The notes beneath the pieces were generated by a model. That model was not told the DNA's origin. It was given only the letters and a program-made list of their open reading frames with translations, and did no database searches. DNA of 30,606 nucleotides from Nemertoderma westbladi (taxonomy: Eukaryota > Xenacoelomorpha > Nemertodermatida > Nemertodermatidae), in assembly GCA_032718475.1 (NCBI GenBank), contig JAUCBJ010004866.1, forward strand, positions 1-30,606, written 5' to 3'. A program made the position numbers and the translations under genes. Positions within the stretch are counted from its first letter, which is position 1. Every line of letters begins with the position of its first letter. Positions 1 to 9,135 of this stretch are shown one piece after another.

Positions 1-416
1 CCCTCCCCTATCTGAAATTTTTAAGTTCTGATAATTTTTTAAATTTTTCAGAAATTAAATTGATCTTGCAGATAAACTATAGATTTTAGAGTAAACATAA
101 TTATTCAGTCAGTATGAGATGAGGTGGGACATTTTCTCACACCTCCAAATCCCGCGAAACATATTATAATTAATATAATGTGATATTTCCAATACAATTT
201 TATTTATTTGTGTGGAATTAATTTCGCACTACCAAATCGCCAGGGCGACATATTTTCCAGCTTTACATCGCAGTGTGACAATATTTCTCAGTATGACCCT
301 ACGCCATGCATTTTACTATGTATGTCCAGTATGTCACTGCGTCATTATTTGGTTGTTCTAGAAAGTTTGAGTTCATAACTACAAATAATTCCCCACAAAT
401 AAATAAAATTAGATTC
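1..416. other. AT-rich non-coding stretch
   Basis: No reading frame of note and no recognised repeat. Short AT-rich words and two GCGACA-containing segments near 240-275 are all I see. Confidence 0.5.
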
Positions 417-543
417 GTCATTGTTCATAATTAGCACATTAAAGCTTTTACGGCCCTCGTTCTATTATTTCACTCACTGTCGCTAGGGAAACAAAATCAC
501 TCGTGCTGTAACGCTATAAAAGTTATATTTTATGAACAATGAC
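417..543. mobile_element. Short inverted-repeat (MITE-like) element
   Basis: GTCATTGTTCATAA at 417-430 is matched by its exact reverse complement TTATGAACAATGAC at 530-543. Similarity continues inward imperfectly: the left arm text near 440-470 (AAGCTTTTACGG, then CTCGTTCTATTATTTC) resembles the reverse complement of 486-520. The whole is about 127 bp with arms covering most of it, as in a foldback MITE. I cannot identify a clean target-site duplication or a superfamily. Confidence 0.55.
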
Positions 544-631
544 GTATATATAGTTAATATTATTAAACTATCAACTATACCATCAGACCATGGCATGACC
601 GATGACCGCAATACTCAATTCAGCAATTAGA

Positions 632-755
632 TAATATGTAAGGTAAAGTAAGGTTAATTACTTTATTAGGTAATATGTAAGGTTAATTACTTTATTGGCT
701 AATATGTTATGTAAGTTTATTACTTTATTATGTAATATGTATAAGGTTAATTGCC
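632..755. repeat. Degenerate tandem repeat, four units of ~23-39 bp
   Basis: The phrase TAATATGTAAGGTTAATTAC followed by TTTATT recurs with starts near 632, 671, 700 and 733. Unit lengths vary through small indels. It is a minisatellite-like array with no coding potential. Confidence 0.7.
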
Positions 756-1077
756 ATCCATGTATTTAGATTATTCAATTATGAATCTTTTCATAAGCCA
801 TGTGCCATGTCACAATGTCTATTGTCTATTAGTAGCAGCCAGCTTATGGCTTACTTATGAGAGAGGAAAAGTTACATCCAACTGTCCAAAGCACAAACAG
901 ATAACGCTGCATAATTTAACACATTTTAAACTTTAACACAAAATCAACTTATTATTACAACTTACAAACTTAACGTAAGGTTAATTCAGCATCTACAGTT
1001 CACAGTTGTAATCCAGGCCCAGCACCAAGCACCAAGGGGCGCCTCTATTTCAGTTATACGACCCAACCTCCCACAGA
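756..1077. other. Non-coding stretch
   Basis: A 61-codon open frame covers 751-936 but has no recognisable domain and is expected by chance in AT-rich DNA. Nothing else stands out. Confidence 0.45.
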
Positions 1078-1175
1078 GCGGCTACATCACAAGAACACCT
1101 GCAAGCATTGCGGCTATATCACAAGAAAATCTGTCAAGCATTGCGGCTACATCACAAGAAAGTCTGTCAATCATT
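1078..1175. repeat. Three tandem copies of a 32-33 bp unit
   Basis: Units begin GCGGCTACATCACAAGAA at 1078, 1110 and 1143. Copies two and three are 33 bp and copy one is 32 bp. The period is close to 11 codons, but no surrounding open frame supports a peptide repeat. Confidence 0.8.
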
Positions 1176-1248
1176 TATCAGAGCTGGAGAGGGTTAACTC
1201 CTTCAAATCATACTGAACAAAGCAGCCCGATAACGGAACTCCAATTGG

Positions 1249-1307
1249 CCAGCCAGTTGATATCCAGACCAGCCAGGTGCGGGCTGGTGTTTCTATGAAC
1301 TGGCTGG
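1249..1307. repeat. Nested two-stem hairpin
   Basis: The outer stem CCAGCCAGTT (1249-1258) pairs with AACTGGCTGG (1298-1307). Nine unpaired bases on each side then lead to an inner stem, ACCAGCC (1268-1274) with GGCTGGT (1282-1288), closed by a 7-base loop. The symmetric internal loop makes this more ordered than random inverted repeats nearby. Its function is unknown. Confidence 0.75.
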
Positions 1308-1795
1308 AAAAAAGTGAGATTTCATCTGGCTGCACAAAACCTCTAACTGGCTGACTGTACCTTACTGTATTTATATTGTTACTTTTATTAATTATATTGT
1401 GTTGTATTGTATTTATACAAGAGCACTAGGCCTATGCCTACTATTACTGTATTGGTCCTACTCTGTCTCTGTCATGGCTTAATTTAATTTCCTCGAGGTC
1501 GGTAAACTGATCGAGACTGGACTGACTGGAGGAGTGTGTTATTGAATTTGCGCTATTGGGGAGCTTCTCTCCCAACCCTTTCTGCCTTTCCAGGTTGTGC
1601 TGCACAATCCAAAGTTGTGCTTGTAATATTATTATTACATAATACCGGTACATTACCGTATTACTTATTTCTGCGTTGGCAGTTCTGCAGTTTCAGAGTT
1701 TGCACCAATACTGCAGTAGGCCCTACCGCAAAAATCGACAATAGGAGTAGGCTACTGTCGCTGTCAGCCTGTACTGCAGTACAGAAGTAGGCCTA
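1308..1795. other. Non-coding stretch
   Basis: Overlapping frames of 69 and 84 codons on opposite strands (1444-1653 and 1536-1790) show no domain. TAGGCCTA words occur at 1427 and 1788. I see no supported gene. Confidence 0.45.
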
Positions 1796-1799
1796 TTGG

Positions 1800-2060
1800 C
1801 TGGCCGTTTCGTTTGGCTGATTTTTAGCAAGTCGTAGGACTTGATTAGAATGATTACTGTAAGAATTTCTCGTGGCTGGCTGACTGGCTGGCTAACTGAC
1901 TGATCTACAGCCAAAACTACTCTAACGATTTTGATGAAATTTTCACAGCGGCTAGATACCGCGATTCTAAGGTCCCTGGTATGTTCCGCTATTTCGTCCA
2001 TGAGCCATGGGCTCGAAAAATAGACATAAACGAAAAAACGCCATATAGGCGCAATGGTAA
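1800..2060 (-). repeat. Possible transposon 3' end with (CAGCCAGT)n tract
   Basis: Read on the minus strand, a phrase like AAAATTTCATCAAAATCG followed by GTTTTGGCTGTAGATCAG runs into a (CAGTCAGCCAGC)-type simple repeat at about 1872-1903. From memory, a conserved FHQNR-like peptide followed by a short simple repeat resembles the 3' ends of several invertebrate retrotransposons. Identification is tentative and no boundaries were found. Confidence 0.3.
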
Positions 2061-2123
2061 AATAACACCAATGACAGCTTGTTGATGGAATTTACATTTG
2101 ATTGATGACTTCCGACTTGCTTA

Positions 2124-2141
2124 ACGGCGTCTTGACGCCGT
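2124..2141. repeat. Perfect GC-rich palindrome ACGGCGTC-TT-GACGCCGT
   Basis: Eight-base arms with a two-base spacer. GC-rich in an AT-rich setting. Confidence 0.75.
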
Positions 2142-2190
2142 CTCTAGTTGGTATTTTATAATTATATTATACCATACTGTATTTCGCATG

Positions 2191-2530
2191 TAATAATAAT
2201 AATAATAATAATAATAATACACTCTTTTATTAATCATTAAACAGATAAAAATTAATTAAAAGGGAGAACATCACCCAGGTTACATGGACACTTACAGGCA
2301 ACAATTGCACTTAAAAATATCTTTAAATTAAAAGACTAAAATACATGTTTCTTATATATAGTAAAAATTACTAAATCCAAATCTATCAAAACTACAATAA
2401 GGTAAAAGATCTACTTTTTTTAACAAGTTCTTAAAAACATTAATATTGACTGCCATAACTACGTCTGATGGTAAATCGTTCCATACACTTTACTACACGG
2501 TTTGAATAGAAATACTGTATTACTGTATAT
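2191..2530 (-). mobile_element. 3' end of an L2/CR1-like LINE (relic)
   Basis: On the minus strand, about 2500 down to 2340 reads WNDLPSDVV followed by FKNLLKKVDLLP and a stop. This is the usual C-terminal pattern (WN-LP--VV followed by F+--L) of many L2/CR1/Jockey-type RT proteins. The preceding FYSNRVV lies in a different frame, so a one-base frameshift has occurred. The 3' untranslated part ends in an (AAT)n microsatellite at 2191-2219, which fits the short-repeat tails of L2-like elements. Everything 5' of the C-terminus is missing, so this is a dead 5'-truncated copy. The clade is uncertain. Confidence 0.65.
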
Positions 2531-2712
2531 GTATGCCGAGCTGAAGTGCATCAATTGTCAATTGCAATTACAATTACAAACCATAGTCTGCCAGTGTTTT
2601 GGACCTTGCCATTGGTAAAAAGGGCCAATTCCTCAAAATTTCTTAGATTAGAGCCTCATCATGACTAAGGGTTAGGGTTACAAGACAGTTTTAATTAGCG
2701 TTTCGGGACGCC

Positions 2713-2724
2713 ATTTCCCTTTGA
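2713..2724. repeat. Target-site duplication of LINE A, left copy
   Basis: ATTTCCCTTTGA is repeated exactly at 3755-3766 and the two copies bracket the LINE sequence. A 12-bp duplication is typical of target-primed reverse transcription. Confidence 0.85.
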
Positions 2725-3220
2725 CGGTGTTGACGGTGACACAGAACCATTTGAAGTGTTATGGGGCGTCCTCCAAGGAGACACACTTGCACCATTCTTG
2801 TTCATTATTGTGGTTGACTATGTTCTACGCATGTCCTTAGATCATCATAATGATGATGGGGTGATAATAACTCCACCTACTGGCTCCAGAAGTCGAGGAA
2901 ATCCTGCCAAGTACCTAACTGATCTAGACTTTGCTGATGACTTAGGTGTACTCTCAGAATCATTAGATGGAGCCCAGCGGCTCCTCAGCTCATTAGAACA
3001 TGCTGCTTCTAGTGTTGGTCTTTTTATTAACTCCAGAAAGACCAAAATTCTGACAGTTAACTTTGAAAGTCCTCAGCAAGTCTCTGATCGGATGAGCATA
3101 AGCTCAAAGGATGGTATGCTTGAGCATGTGGACGCCGCGACTTCTGTTACCTGGGATCATGGATCCGGAAGTCAGGTGAGGACCTTCGAATACGTAAGGG
3201 AAAGGCATGGGCAGCCTTGA
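2725..3220 (+). pseudogene. LINE A reverse transcriptase, palm fragment
   Basis: The frame open across 2756-3220 carries GVLQGDTLAPFLF (RT motif B region), then the catalytic FADD box at 2930-2941, then VGLFINSRKTK (motif D region). After about 3135 the reading is out of frame: the YLGSWIRKS continuation expected for this family is present in the DNA but in the next frame. The residues after about codon 125 of this frame are therefore not genuine. No start codon is meaningful because the copy is 5' truncated. The product would have been an RNA-directed DNA polymerase domain acting at the target site during retrotransposition. Confidence 0.8.
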
Positions 3221-3714
3221 ATAGGCTTTCCAGGATTTGGAAGTCACCTAGAATTAATCGGAAACTTAAGGTCCGATTATTTAGAGCAGCAGTAGTTCCA
3301 GTACTCCTCTACGGGAGTCCATGCTGGGCTCTAACTGCTGAGGACACCAAATCTCTGGATGGCACATTCACAAGAATGCTACGCCGGGTACATTGTGTCA
3401 AGTACAATGCACACATCTCCAACCAGACACTATATAACATTGGAGGTGTCTCATTGGTTCCCCCAAGCTTGACACTAGAACAAAATCGCCTCCGCTTTGC
3501 AGGACATTGCTTTCGCCGTGAGGACCAGCCAGTGCATAATCTTGTACTTTGGCAGCCTCATGGAGTGAATAAGCATGGTGGACAGCCCATGACTTTCTTG
3601 AGACGCATCTTAAAGGACACTGGCCTTAAAGATGCGGATGATCTAGCAAATGTCATGGGTGATAGGGAGTTGTGGCGGTGCAATTTTGTTGACAAGCCGG
3701 CACAGCATTCTTAA
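3138..3714 (+). pseudogene. LINE A RT thumb and C-terminal domain
   Basis: This frame continues the element after the frameshift. It contains KGKAWAALNRLSRIWKS, then LLYGSPCWALT, LDGTFTRMLR, then LRFAGHC and the ending WRCNFVDKPAQHS. These match family B residue patterns in the same order (IWKS, LLYG/FLYG, W-LT, LDG/IDG-YTR-LR, LRFSGHC). The segment follows the RT palm and lacks an obvious zinc knuckle. The stop at 3712-3714 is probably the original terminus, followed by about 40 bp of 3' UTR. Its molecular role beyond RT support is unknown. Confidence 0.8.
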
Positions 3715-3754
3715 AAATGCAGCTGCAATGCAGCATGCCGATCCTAGTAGTAGT

Positions 3755-3766
3755 ATTTCCCTTTGA
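3755..3766. repeat. Target-site duplication of LINE A, right copy
   Basis: Exact copy of 2713-2724, immediately after the TAGTAGT tail. Confidence 0.85.
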
Positions 3767-6115
3767 ACATTATGGTTTTGGCGGTTTGGATTGTGGCGGG
3801 GGGCATTCCGCGCGGAGGGGTGGGTATTTTCGCAGGTGACGGGATCAATATGCGCTAAAACCCATGCATTGATCAGGAATAATACATATCTGCTGTAAGT
3901 CCAAAGATTGTTGGACTAGCCTAGTTAGTGGAGTATCAAGTCCAGGAATGGAAACAAATTATGCAACAATATTGCTGGAATGTGGTCAGGTCCAGGTGGC
4001 TTTCCATGTTTCAGCTTCGAAAGTTTATGAACACCTCTTGGGATTCAAAGACATACTGTATGGTTGAGAGTATTATGGATGGGCCTGTCATTCTGTTCAC
4101 TGTCAGACTGTTACGTTTATCCTTCCGCGTTCAGCACAGAAAATAAATGTTTTCAATATGGATTGTATTCCTTGACCTTTAGATATTATAAACACTTTTT
4201 ATCGCGTTATGTATATCCATCACATCACTGCACTGCACTGGGCGGGTTACCTTACTTTAACTTAACCGCTTTGTTTTGTAGAGAACGGGCAGTAAATTCT
4301 TTGGTCTTTGTGTTTTGTGTACCCGGCAGATGGGCGTAGTGCCAGTGGCACCTGATGCTGATGCATTTTGATTTGGACGGTAGATTTTCGCTGGCGCACT
4401 TCAATTTATAGAGTTTATAGCGTTGGCGCGGCGCTCCTTCAAATATTACGGTACCTGGCGCGGCTCGATTTTCATAATGTCTGGCTGGAGCACTCTCCAC
4501 TCTCACTTTTTGTAAAGATTCCACTAGGGGTTGGGCTGATTTGATTCAGACCTATGATTTCTGGGGATGTTACTGTATTTCCTGAAGTACTGTATATTTA
4601 TGCACATTTAAGTACTGTACGCGAACCAACAGTAGGGGTAATAGTAGATACAAAGGTTGCATTAAAAAGGTTGGCTTTCTTGGTGGTATCAGTGAAGTTG
4701 TTGCTCTGAGAGTCCTTCATTGCAGGTATGGCTGACGCTCGATTAAATTGTAATGTGGTCTAGTGTCAGAATTTTTGTATTTTTTCATGTATAGTAAATT
4801 GATCCAGACAGCAGAGAATCATGCTGATTGTCTATTGTATCGCTAGTTTGTTTCTAATATGATGAGCAAGATGGAACAGCGACGATGGGCGACTCCAGTC
4901 CCTAACCTGTAATGACTTCGCTATTATATCTAGAGATTAGTTTGATTTCTAATGAGTTTCTCGTAATTGTTTATACAGTACTACAGTCCTATATTTTCTC
5001 GGTACCTTTTCTTGGTACTTTTCTTGGGACTATCTTGTTTAAAATTCTCAACGAAGAATTTTAAAAGTGAAATTAGCTGGATTTACACCGATCGTAAAGT
5101 AAGTAAAGCGATCGTTACCAACGATCGCTGCACCAGGTATCTACAAAATTAAATTAGTTTGGGATTGTTGCCGGTACGTGAAAAATAAAAAAAAACATTA
5201 TTTGATGATTACAATGAAGGATTTTAGAAAAAATGTTCTAAAAAAATCGACTTGTTATTGAACAATAATTTATTTTTAATTAATAGCTGACATTAATTAC
5301 CTTTTCAAAACAATTTGAAAAAATGTACAGTATGTAGGCCTATGTACTATCAACATGCTTGAGCTCAATTGAAGAGAAAATCGATCAATTAAATTATCAC
5401 AATAACCACCTGTTGGCGACAAATGTACAGTATAGTGTCGATATAAATATCTCATAAATTATGTATTTTTCTTAATGATAATTGTTTGGTCGTATACTGC
5501 GGGAATAACATACTGTATTGATGAGATCCGACATTATACTACTGTAGTATTATATTGTAGGCCTACATTTACATAAGTTTACATGATGGTAATGCCATGC
5601 GTTATTATCCTTTTGTGTACGTAATAATTCGCGATGTGGTTATTAAAAAATTTATTGTAATTGTATTCGAAACCACAAGTTAAGAATGCCTCCGGCTATC
5701 AATTACGGGTACCTTCACACAGCTGCTCATGAATTCCGGCCGTGAACTGTAGGTCTGTGACCTTAGCCATCATAACAATAAACTCCAACATTTAGATATA
5801 AATGTCATTTAGAAATTCCCAGTCGGATAGCACAGCTAAGGAGGAGGCAGTTATACCGTGAATCATGTTAATCACAAACATACCGTACTGTTAATTTAGT
5901 AGACTGGGGTTAATCATTATAACTAGGCCTACTCTACAGTAGGTGGTTATGTCAAATTAGGGTTATCCAACTGGTCGCCTGATAAATGCCATGAATTTCG
6001 AGAATGTTAATCAATTTATGATCAATAATTTCCTGGCAAAGCTAAAAATCAATAATATTTCGTTATTAGAGCTACAAATGTTCTGTGTCAATTTTATGAT
6101 TGCTAAGCTGTGATT
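3767..6115. other. Non-coding stretch with two GC-richer islands
   Basis: No frame here resembles a known protein; the frames at 3928-4146, 4064-4339, 4252-4524 and 4967-5152 look like chance. Two short islands are visibly GC-richer than their surroundings: about 3770-3870 and about 4310-4500. The second contains GTGCCAGTGGCAC, an NF1-like palindrome (TGCCA-N-TGGCA) near 4340. TAGGCCTA occurs at 5335, 5558 and 5924. Confidence 0.5.
5107..5129. repeat. 10-bp inverted repeat with 3-base loop
   Basis: AGCGATCGTT (5107-5116) pairs with AACGATCGCT (5120-5129). A third CGATCG lies just upstream near 5089. Confidence 0.75.
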
Positions 6116-6127
6116 TATAAATTACAG
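6116..6127. repeat. Target-site duplication of LINE B, left copy
   Basis: TATAAATTACAG recurs exactly at 9136-9147, directly after the TAGTAGTAG tail of the LINE. Confidence 0.85.
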
Positions 6128-6135
6128 CAAACCCA

Positions 6136-6678
6136 GGACAAGCAAGCAAATCAACTATGACTGGGAGATACTCAGAACTGACAATGCAGTAAAGGATGCT
6201 TACACAGTAGAAGTTCAAAACCGCTTTGAAGCACTTCAGTCAATGGATGAAGACCATTCCACCGATTCAATATACCAGAATATAATAAAAGCCCACAAGG
6301 AATCAGCTAAGAGGCATATCCCCCAGAAACCCAAACGAAAACAATATGTGCCATGGCAAAACTCTGAAGTTACTTGTAAGAGAGAAGATCTTAAGATAGC
6401 CTACAAAGTTAAAACCGAACAACCAACAACAGAAAATATTAACAAGGTTGAGAAAGCTAAGGACGATCTCAAAATTGGCCTACAACATCAGCCAGAAAAA
6501 GAACATACAGGATAAAATTGAAGCAATTACAACTGCTCACATACAGCAGCAATCAAGACTTACGTGGCAAACTGTAAATGAGGTATCTGGTCGTAAAAGT
6601 TGTGCAAAGGGGCGCCTCGAAGCCGATAGTCCTGAAGAACGTGTTGGGAAGTGGAAAAATCACTTCAGCAACTTGCTT
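6136..6678 (+). pseudogene. LINE B linker between endonuclease and RT (fragment)
   Basis: The segment is rich in K, Q and E. Frames at 6243-6515 and 6448-6680 together cover it, with one frame change near 6450-6480. Recognisable features are KRKQYVPW, then WQTVNEVSGRKS and a WKNHFSNLLGQP stretch. The last of these precedes the RT domain in many RTE/RTEX-like and related LINE proteins. The endonuclease domain that should come first is absent because of 5' truncation. It is interrupted by the foldback transposon directly after the LLGQ codons. Confidence 0.7.
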
Positions 6679-6686
6679 GGGCAGCC
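6679..6686. repeat. Target-site duplication of nested element, left copy
   Basis: GGGCAGCC, repeated at 7538-7545. The LINE sequence reads on at the homologous point after the second copy. Confidence 0.8.
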
Positions 6687-6693
6687 GGAAGCA

Positions 6694-6870
6694 GGACAAT
6701 TCGGTCCTGGACAATTCGGTCCGGACAATTCGGTCCCAGACAATTCGGTCCCGGACAATTCGGTCCCATTAATTTTGTGTTTTGGGACCGAATTGTCCGG
6801 GACCGAATTGTCCGGGACCGAATTGTCCGGGACCGAATTGTCCGGATACTGACTAGGACAATTCGGTCCC
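6694..6870. repeat. Left minisatellite cluster (5 forward, 4 inverted, 1 forward)
   Basis: Five direct units of GGACAATTCGGTCC(C) run to about 6768. A spacer ATTAATTTTGTGTTTT follows, then four inverted units GGGACCGAATTGTCC to about 6844, and one more direct unit at 6855-6870. The cluster can fold into a long hairpin around the spacer. The last unit is followed by AAAACATGCATATTAATGGG, which is an inverted, diverged copy of the same spacer. Confidence 0.85.
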
Positions 6871-7242
6871 AAAACATGCATATTAATGGGAATGTGTTGT
6901 TGGTTGGTTAACAAGCCTAAATTATTATCTTAATTGTTTGTAATTAATATAATCAGCAACAGTTTAGGGCTAATTCTGAAATATCAATGTTTTCACAAGA
7001 TTTTTTATAATTTCAGTGAAATGCTAGCTAGTAAAAAAAACACTAGCTACACCTTAATAAATAATATATAATAATGTTCTCAACACTTACCAATAACAAA
7101 AATTAAAAAAAGTACAGTATTTTTAAAATTTAAAAAAATTATAGCAAATAGTAAATAACAGTAGCTACCATAAAAAATATCTCTACTAAAGTTCTACATT
7201 CAACAATATCAAAAAAGCACTAAAAAGCTGCTATCAGGAACT

Positions 7243-7530
7243 GGACAATTCGGTCCCGGACAATTCGGTCCCGGACAATTCGGTCCCGGACTATTCGGTC
7301 CCGGATAATTCGGTCCCGGACAATTCGGTCCCGGACAATTCGGTCCCGGACAATTCGGTCCCGGACAATTCGGTCCTAGGACAATTCGGTCCTAGGACAA
7401 TTCGGTCCCGGACAATTCGGTCCCGGACAATTCGGTCCCATTATTTTAGTGTTTTGGGACCGAATTGTCCGGGACCGAATTGTCCGGGACCGAATTGTCC
7501 GGGACCCGAATTGTCCGGGCCGAATTGTCC
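7243..7530. repeat. Right minisatellite cluster (13 forward, 5 inverted)
   Basis: Thirteen head-to-tail units, most exactly GGACAATTCGGTCCC, run to about 7439. Two have single-base changes (GGACTATTCGG, GGATAATTCGG). The spacer ATTATTTTAGTGTTTT is followed by five inverted units, the last two with small indels. Architecture and spacer match the left cluster, so the two are copies of one design that differ in unit number. Confidence 0.85.
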
Positions 7531-7537
7531 TACATCC

Positions 7538-7545
7538 GGGCAGCC
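7538..7545. repeat. Target-site duplication of nested element, right copy
   Basis: GGGCAGCC, identical to 6679-6686. Confidence 0.8.
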
Positions 7546-8040
7546 ACCAAACATCGAGGCCAGACCTATATACAAGGAAAATATATGACAAGAAACAGGG
7601 GACTTCACCTATAGAAACAGGGGGTTTCACACCTGCCGAACTCCAAAGAAGCATTACAAGCATGTCTAATAATAAAGCGAGTGGATTAGATGAAATCCCA
7701 GCAGAGGTATGGAAAACAGGTGTGCTAAACAGACCATTATTGAATGTTTACAACCGGATGTTAAAAGGGGAAAAGCCACCACCAATTTGGACTAAAGGTC
7801 AACTAAAGTCTCTCCCCAAGGAAGGAGACCTCGGTATACCAACAACTATCGTGGGATCTGTCTGCTTGTGGTAGCTGCCAAAATATACAATAAAATGATT
7901 CTATATAGGATTGGGCCTCACATAGAGAAACTACTGCGTTAAGAGCCAAAATGGATTTCGACCAAATACTGTAGATCAACAATAGCTCAGATACTTGCAC
8001 TACAGAGACTGACTGAAGGAATTAAGTGAAAGAATCTCCC
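7546..8040 (+). pseudogene. LINE B RT fingers (fragment)
   Basis: The frame ending at 7874 reads GGFTPAELQRSITSMSNNKA then SGLDEIPAEVWK, the typical start of a LINE RT domain (K-A-G-D-IP-E--K pattern). Downstream, NNYRGICLL and AAKIYNKMI follow in another frame, matching the NYRGI motif of RT block 2. A further frame holds WISTK-like text corresponding to the NGFR region. At least two frameshifts and an in-frame stop near 7940 break it. Confidence 0.75.
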
Positions 8041-8047
8041 CGCAGTC

Positions 8048-8510
8048 ATGACATTTGTGGACTTCAAGAAGGCATTCGACTCCATCCATAGAGGTAAAAT
8101 ACTTGAAATCCTAAGAGCTTATGGAATACCAGAATTAATTGTTGATGGCATTGGATTGTTATATTGTGACACAGAAGCACAGGTACTCTCACCAGATGGT
8201 GAAACTGAATTTTCTCAATCCTGGCTGGTGTACTGCAAAGTGACACATTAGCACCATTACTATTTGTAATTGTACTGGATTACACAATTTGTCCTGGCCA
8301 CAAAGGGTGAAGATCTGGGATTCACACTTCAAGAATGCAGAAGTAGTAGATATCCGGCAACTACAGTCACAGACACCGACTTTGCGGATGACATCGCCCT
8401 GCTCTGTAATACGCTAGCAGATGCACGAGCTTCTACTAAATAAAGTGGAGAGGGCTGCTAAGGAGGTTGGATTGCGTATAAATGTTACCAAGACCGAATT
8501 CATGACTTTT
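8048..8510 (+). pseudogene. LINE B RT palm (fragment)
   Basis: Motif A is clear: FVDFKKAFDSIHRGK at about 8051-8095 with the first catalytic Asp. SPDGETEFSQSW leads to the motif B region, where GDTLAP/LLFVIVLDY is readable in a shifted frame near 8240-8285. The catalytic DFADD box lies near 8379-8393, in yet another frame, followed by EVGLRINVTKTEFM (motif D). All catalytic residues are recognisable, but the frame changes make the product non-functional. Confidence 0.8.
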
Positions 8511-8515
8511 AATGT

Positions 8516-9130
8516 TTGATGGGAAACTTGACAACCATTGATAATAATCAACTAAGGAAGGTCGACGACTTCCAGTACCTTGGCTCATGGATAGAGAGTA
8601 GCAAAAAGGACATAGAAGTTAGGAAAGCAAAGGCTTGGGTAGCTCTATCAAAAATGGATACCATCTGGAAATCAGATCTCCCCAGGCACCTGAAGACTAA
8701 GTTCTTTCGAGCCATAGTGGAAAGTGTATTTTTATACGGGGGTGAGATCTGGACACTGACTAAATCACTTGAACAACGAATTGATGGTTGCTACACAAGA
8801 CTACTAAGGGCAGCCCTAAACATCAGCTGGAGACAACACATGACAAACGCCGAGCTTTATTGTACAATACCACCTGTATCAACCACCCTCCATGAACGCA
8901 GATTAAGATTCAGTGGGCACTGCTGGCGAGTAAAGACGAGGTCATACCAGATCTACTTTTCTGGCAACCAACTCATGGAAAGCGTAGTCGTGGACGACCG
9001 GCCATAACTTATATAGATCAACTTGAAAGGGATACTGAACTTAGGAGAAACGAAATTGCGACAATTATGGAGAATCAGGAAGCCTGGAAGGATCTCATTT
9101 CCACTGTCCGAGTTCGCTCGACCTAGTAGT
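8516..9130 (+). pseudogene. LINE B RT thumb and C-terminal region
   Basis: VDDFQYLGSWIESS, then FLYGGEIWTLT, IDGCYTRLLRAALN, MTNAELY and LRFSGHCWR are open to 9007. The end of the protein (a QLERDTELRRNEI-like stretch, then EAWKDLISTVRVRSTSSSS) continues in another frame to about 9138. It has the same motif order as the family A copy but a different C-terminal end. Two minus-strand copies in this window (24363-25955 and 29642-29765) share this particular ending, which defines family B. Confidence 0.8.
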
Positions 9131-9135
9131 AGTAG

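Larger units (their letters stand above)
2725..3754 (+). mobile_element. 5'-truncated LINE, family A
   Basis: A 1,030-bp retrotransposon insertion lies between 12-bp duplications. It begins inside the RT palm, just upstream of the LQGD(T)LAP motif, and runs through the FADD catalytic box, thumb and C-terminal region. A short 3' UTR ends in CCTAGTAGTAGT. The endonuclease and RT fingers were never copied. At least one frameshift splits the ORF. The protein resembles an RTE/RTEX-like group common in cnidarians, lancelets and other marine animals, but I cannot fix the clade by eye. Confidence 0.85.
6687..7537. mobile_element. Foldback DNA transposon built of 15-bp minisatellites
   Basis: An 851-bp insertion in LINE B, bracketed by 8-bp duplications. 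The left end GGAAGCAGGACAATTCGG and the reverse complement of the right end (GGATGTAGGACAATTCGG) match at all but two positions, so it has terminal inverted repeats. Just inside each end lie arrays of GGACAATTCGGTCCC and its reverse complement. The middle (about 6890-7240) is AT-rich and non-coding. No transposase is present, so it is non-autonomous. An 8-bp duplication fits hAT, P or Merlin types. Minisatellite-bearing ends recall the Rehavkus branch of Mutator (normally 9-bp duplications) and Foldback/Galileo-type elements. I cannot choose between them. Confidence 0.8.
6128..9135 (+). mobile_element. 5'-truncated LINE, family B, carrying a nested transposon
   Basis: Between 12-bp duplications lies a LINE that starts after its endonuclease domain. 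It has the linker, RT fingers, palm, thumb and C-terminal region, and ends in CCTAGTAGTAGTAG. Removing the 851-bp nested element leaves about 2.15 kb of LINE sequence. Stops and frame changes occur near 7870, 7940, 8025, 8250 and 8515, so the copy is inactive. Motif order and tail match family A, but protein and 3' UTR sequences differ clearly, so I treat them as sister families. Confidence 0.85.

Noticed and set aside
2641-2712. GGGTTAGGGTTA-like motif near 2678, resembling telomere repeat
   Set aside because: Fewer than two full TTAGGG units, so it is not an interstitial telomere array.
6578-6914. Several overlapping frames on both strands encoding DNSVP, TIRSR or QFGPG repeats
   Set aside because: They arise because the 15-bp minisatellite has a period divisible by three and no stops in most frames. 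They start outside the array and have no conserved sequence, so they are not genes.
7376-7663. Minus-strand frame of 95 codons over the right minisatellite
   Set aside because: Same cause as above: most of it is repeat translation plus the antisense of the LINE.
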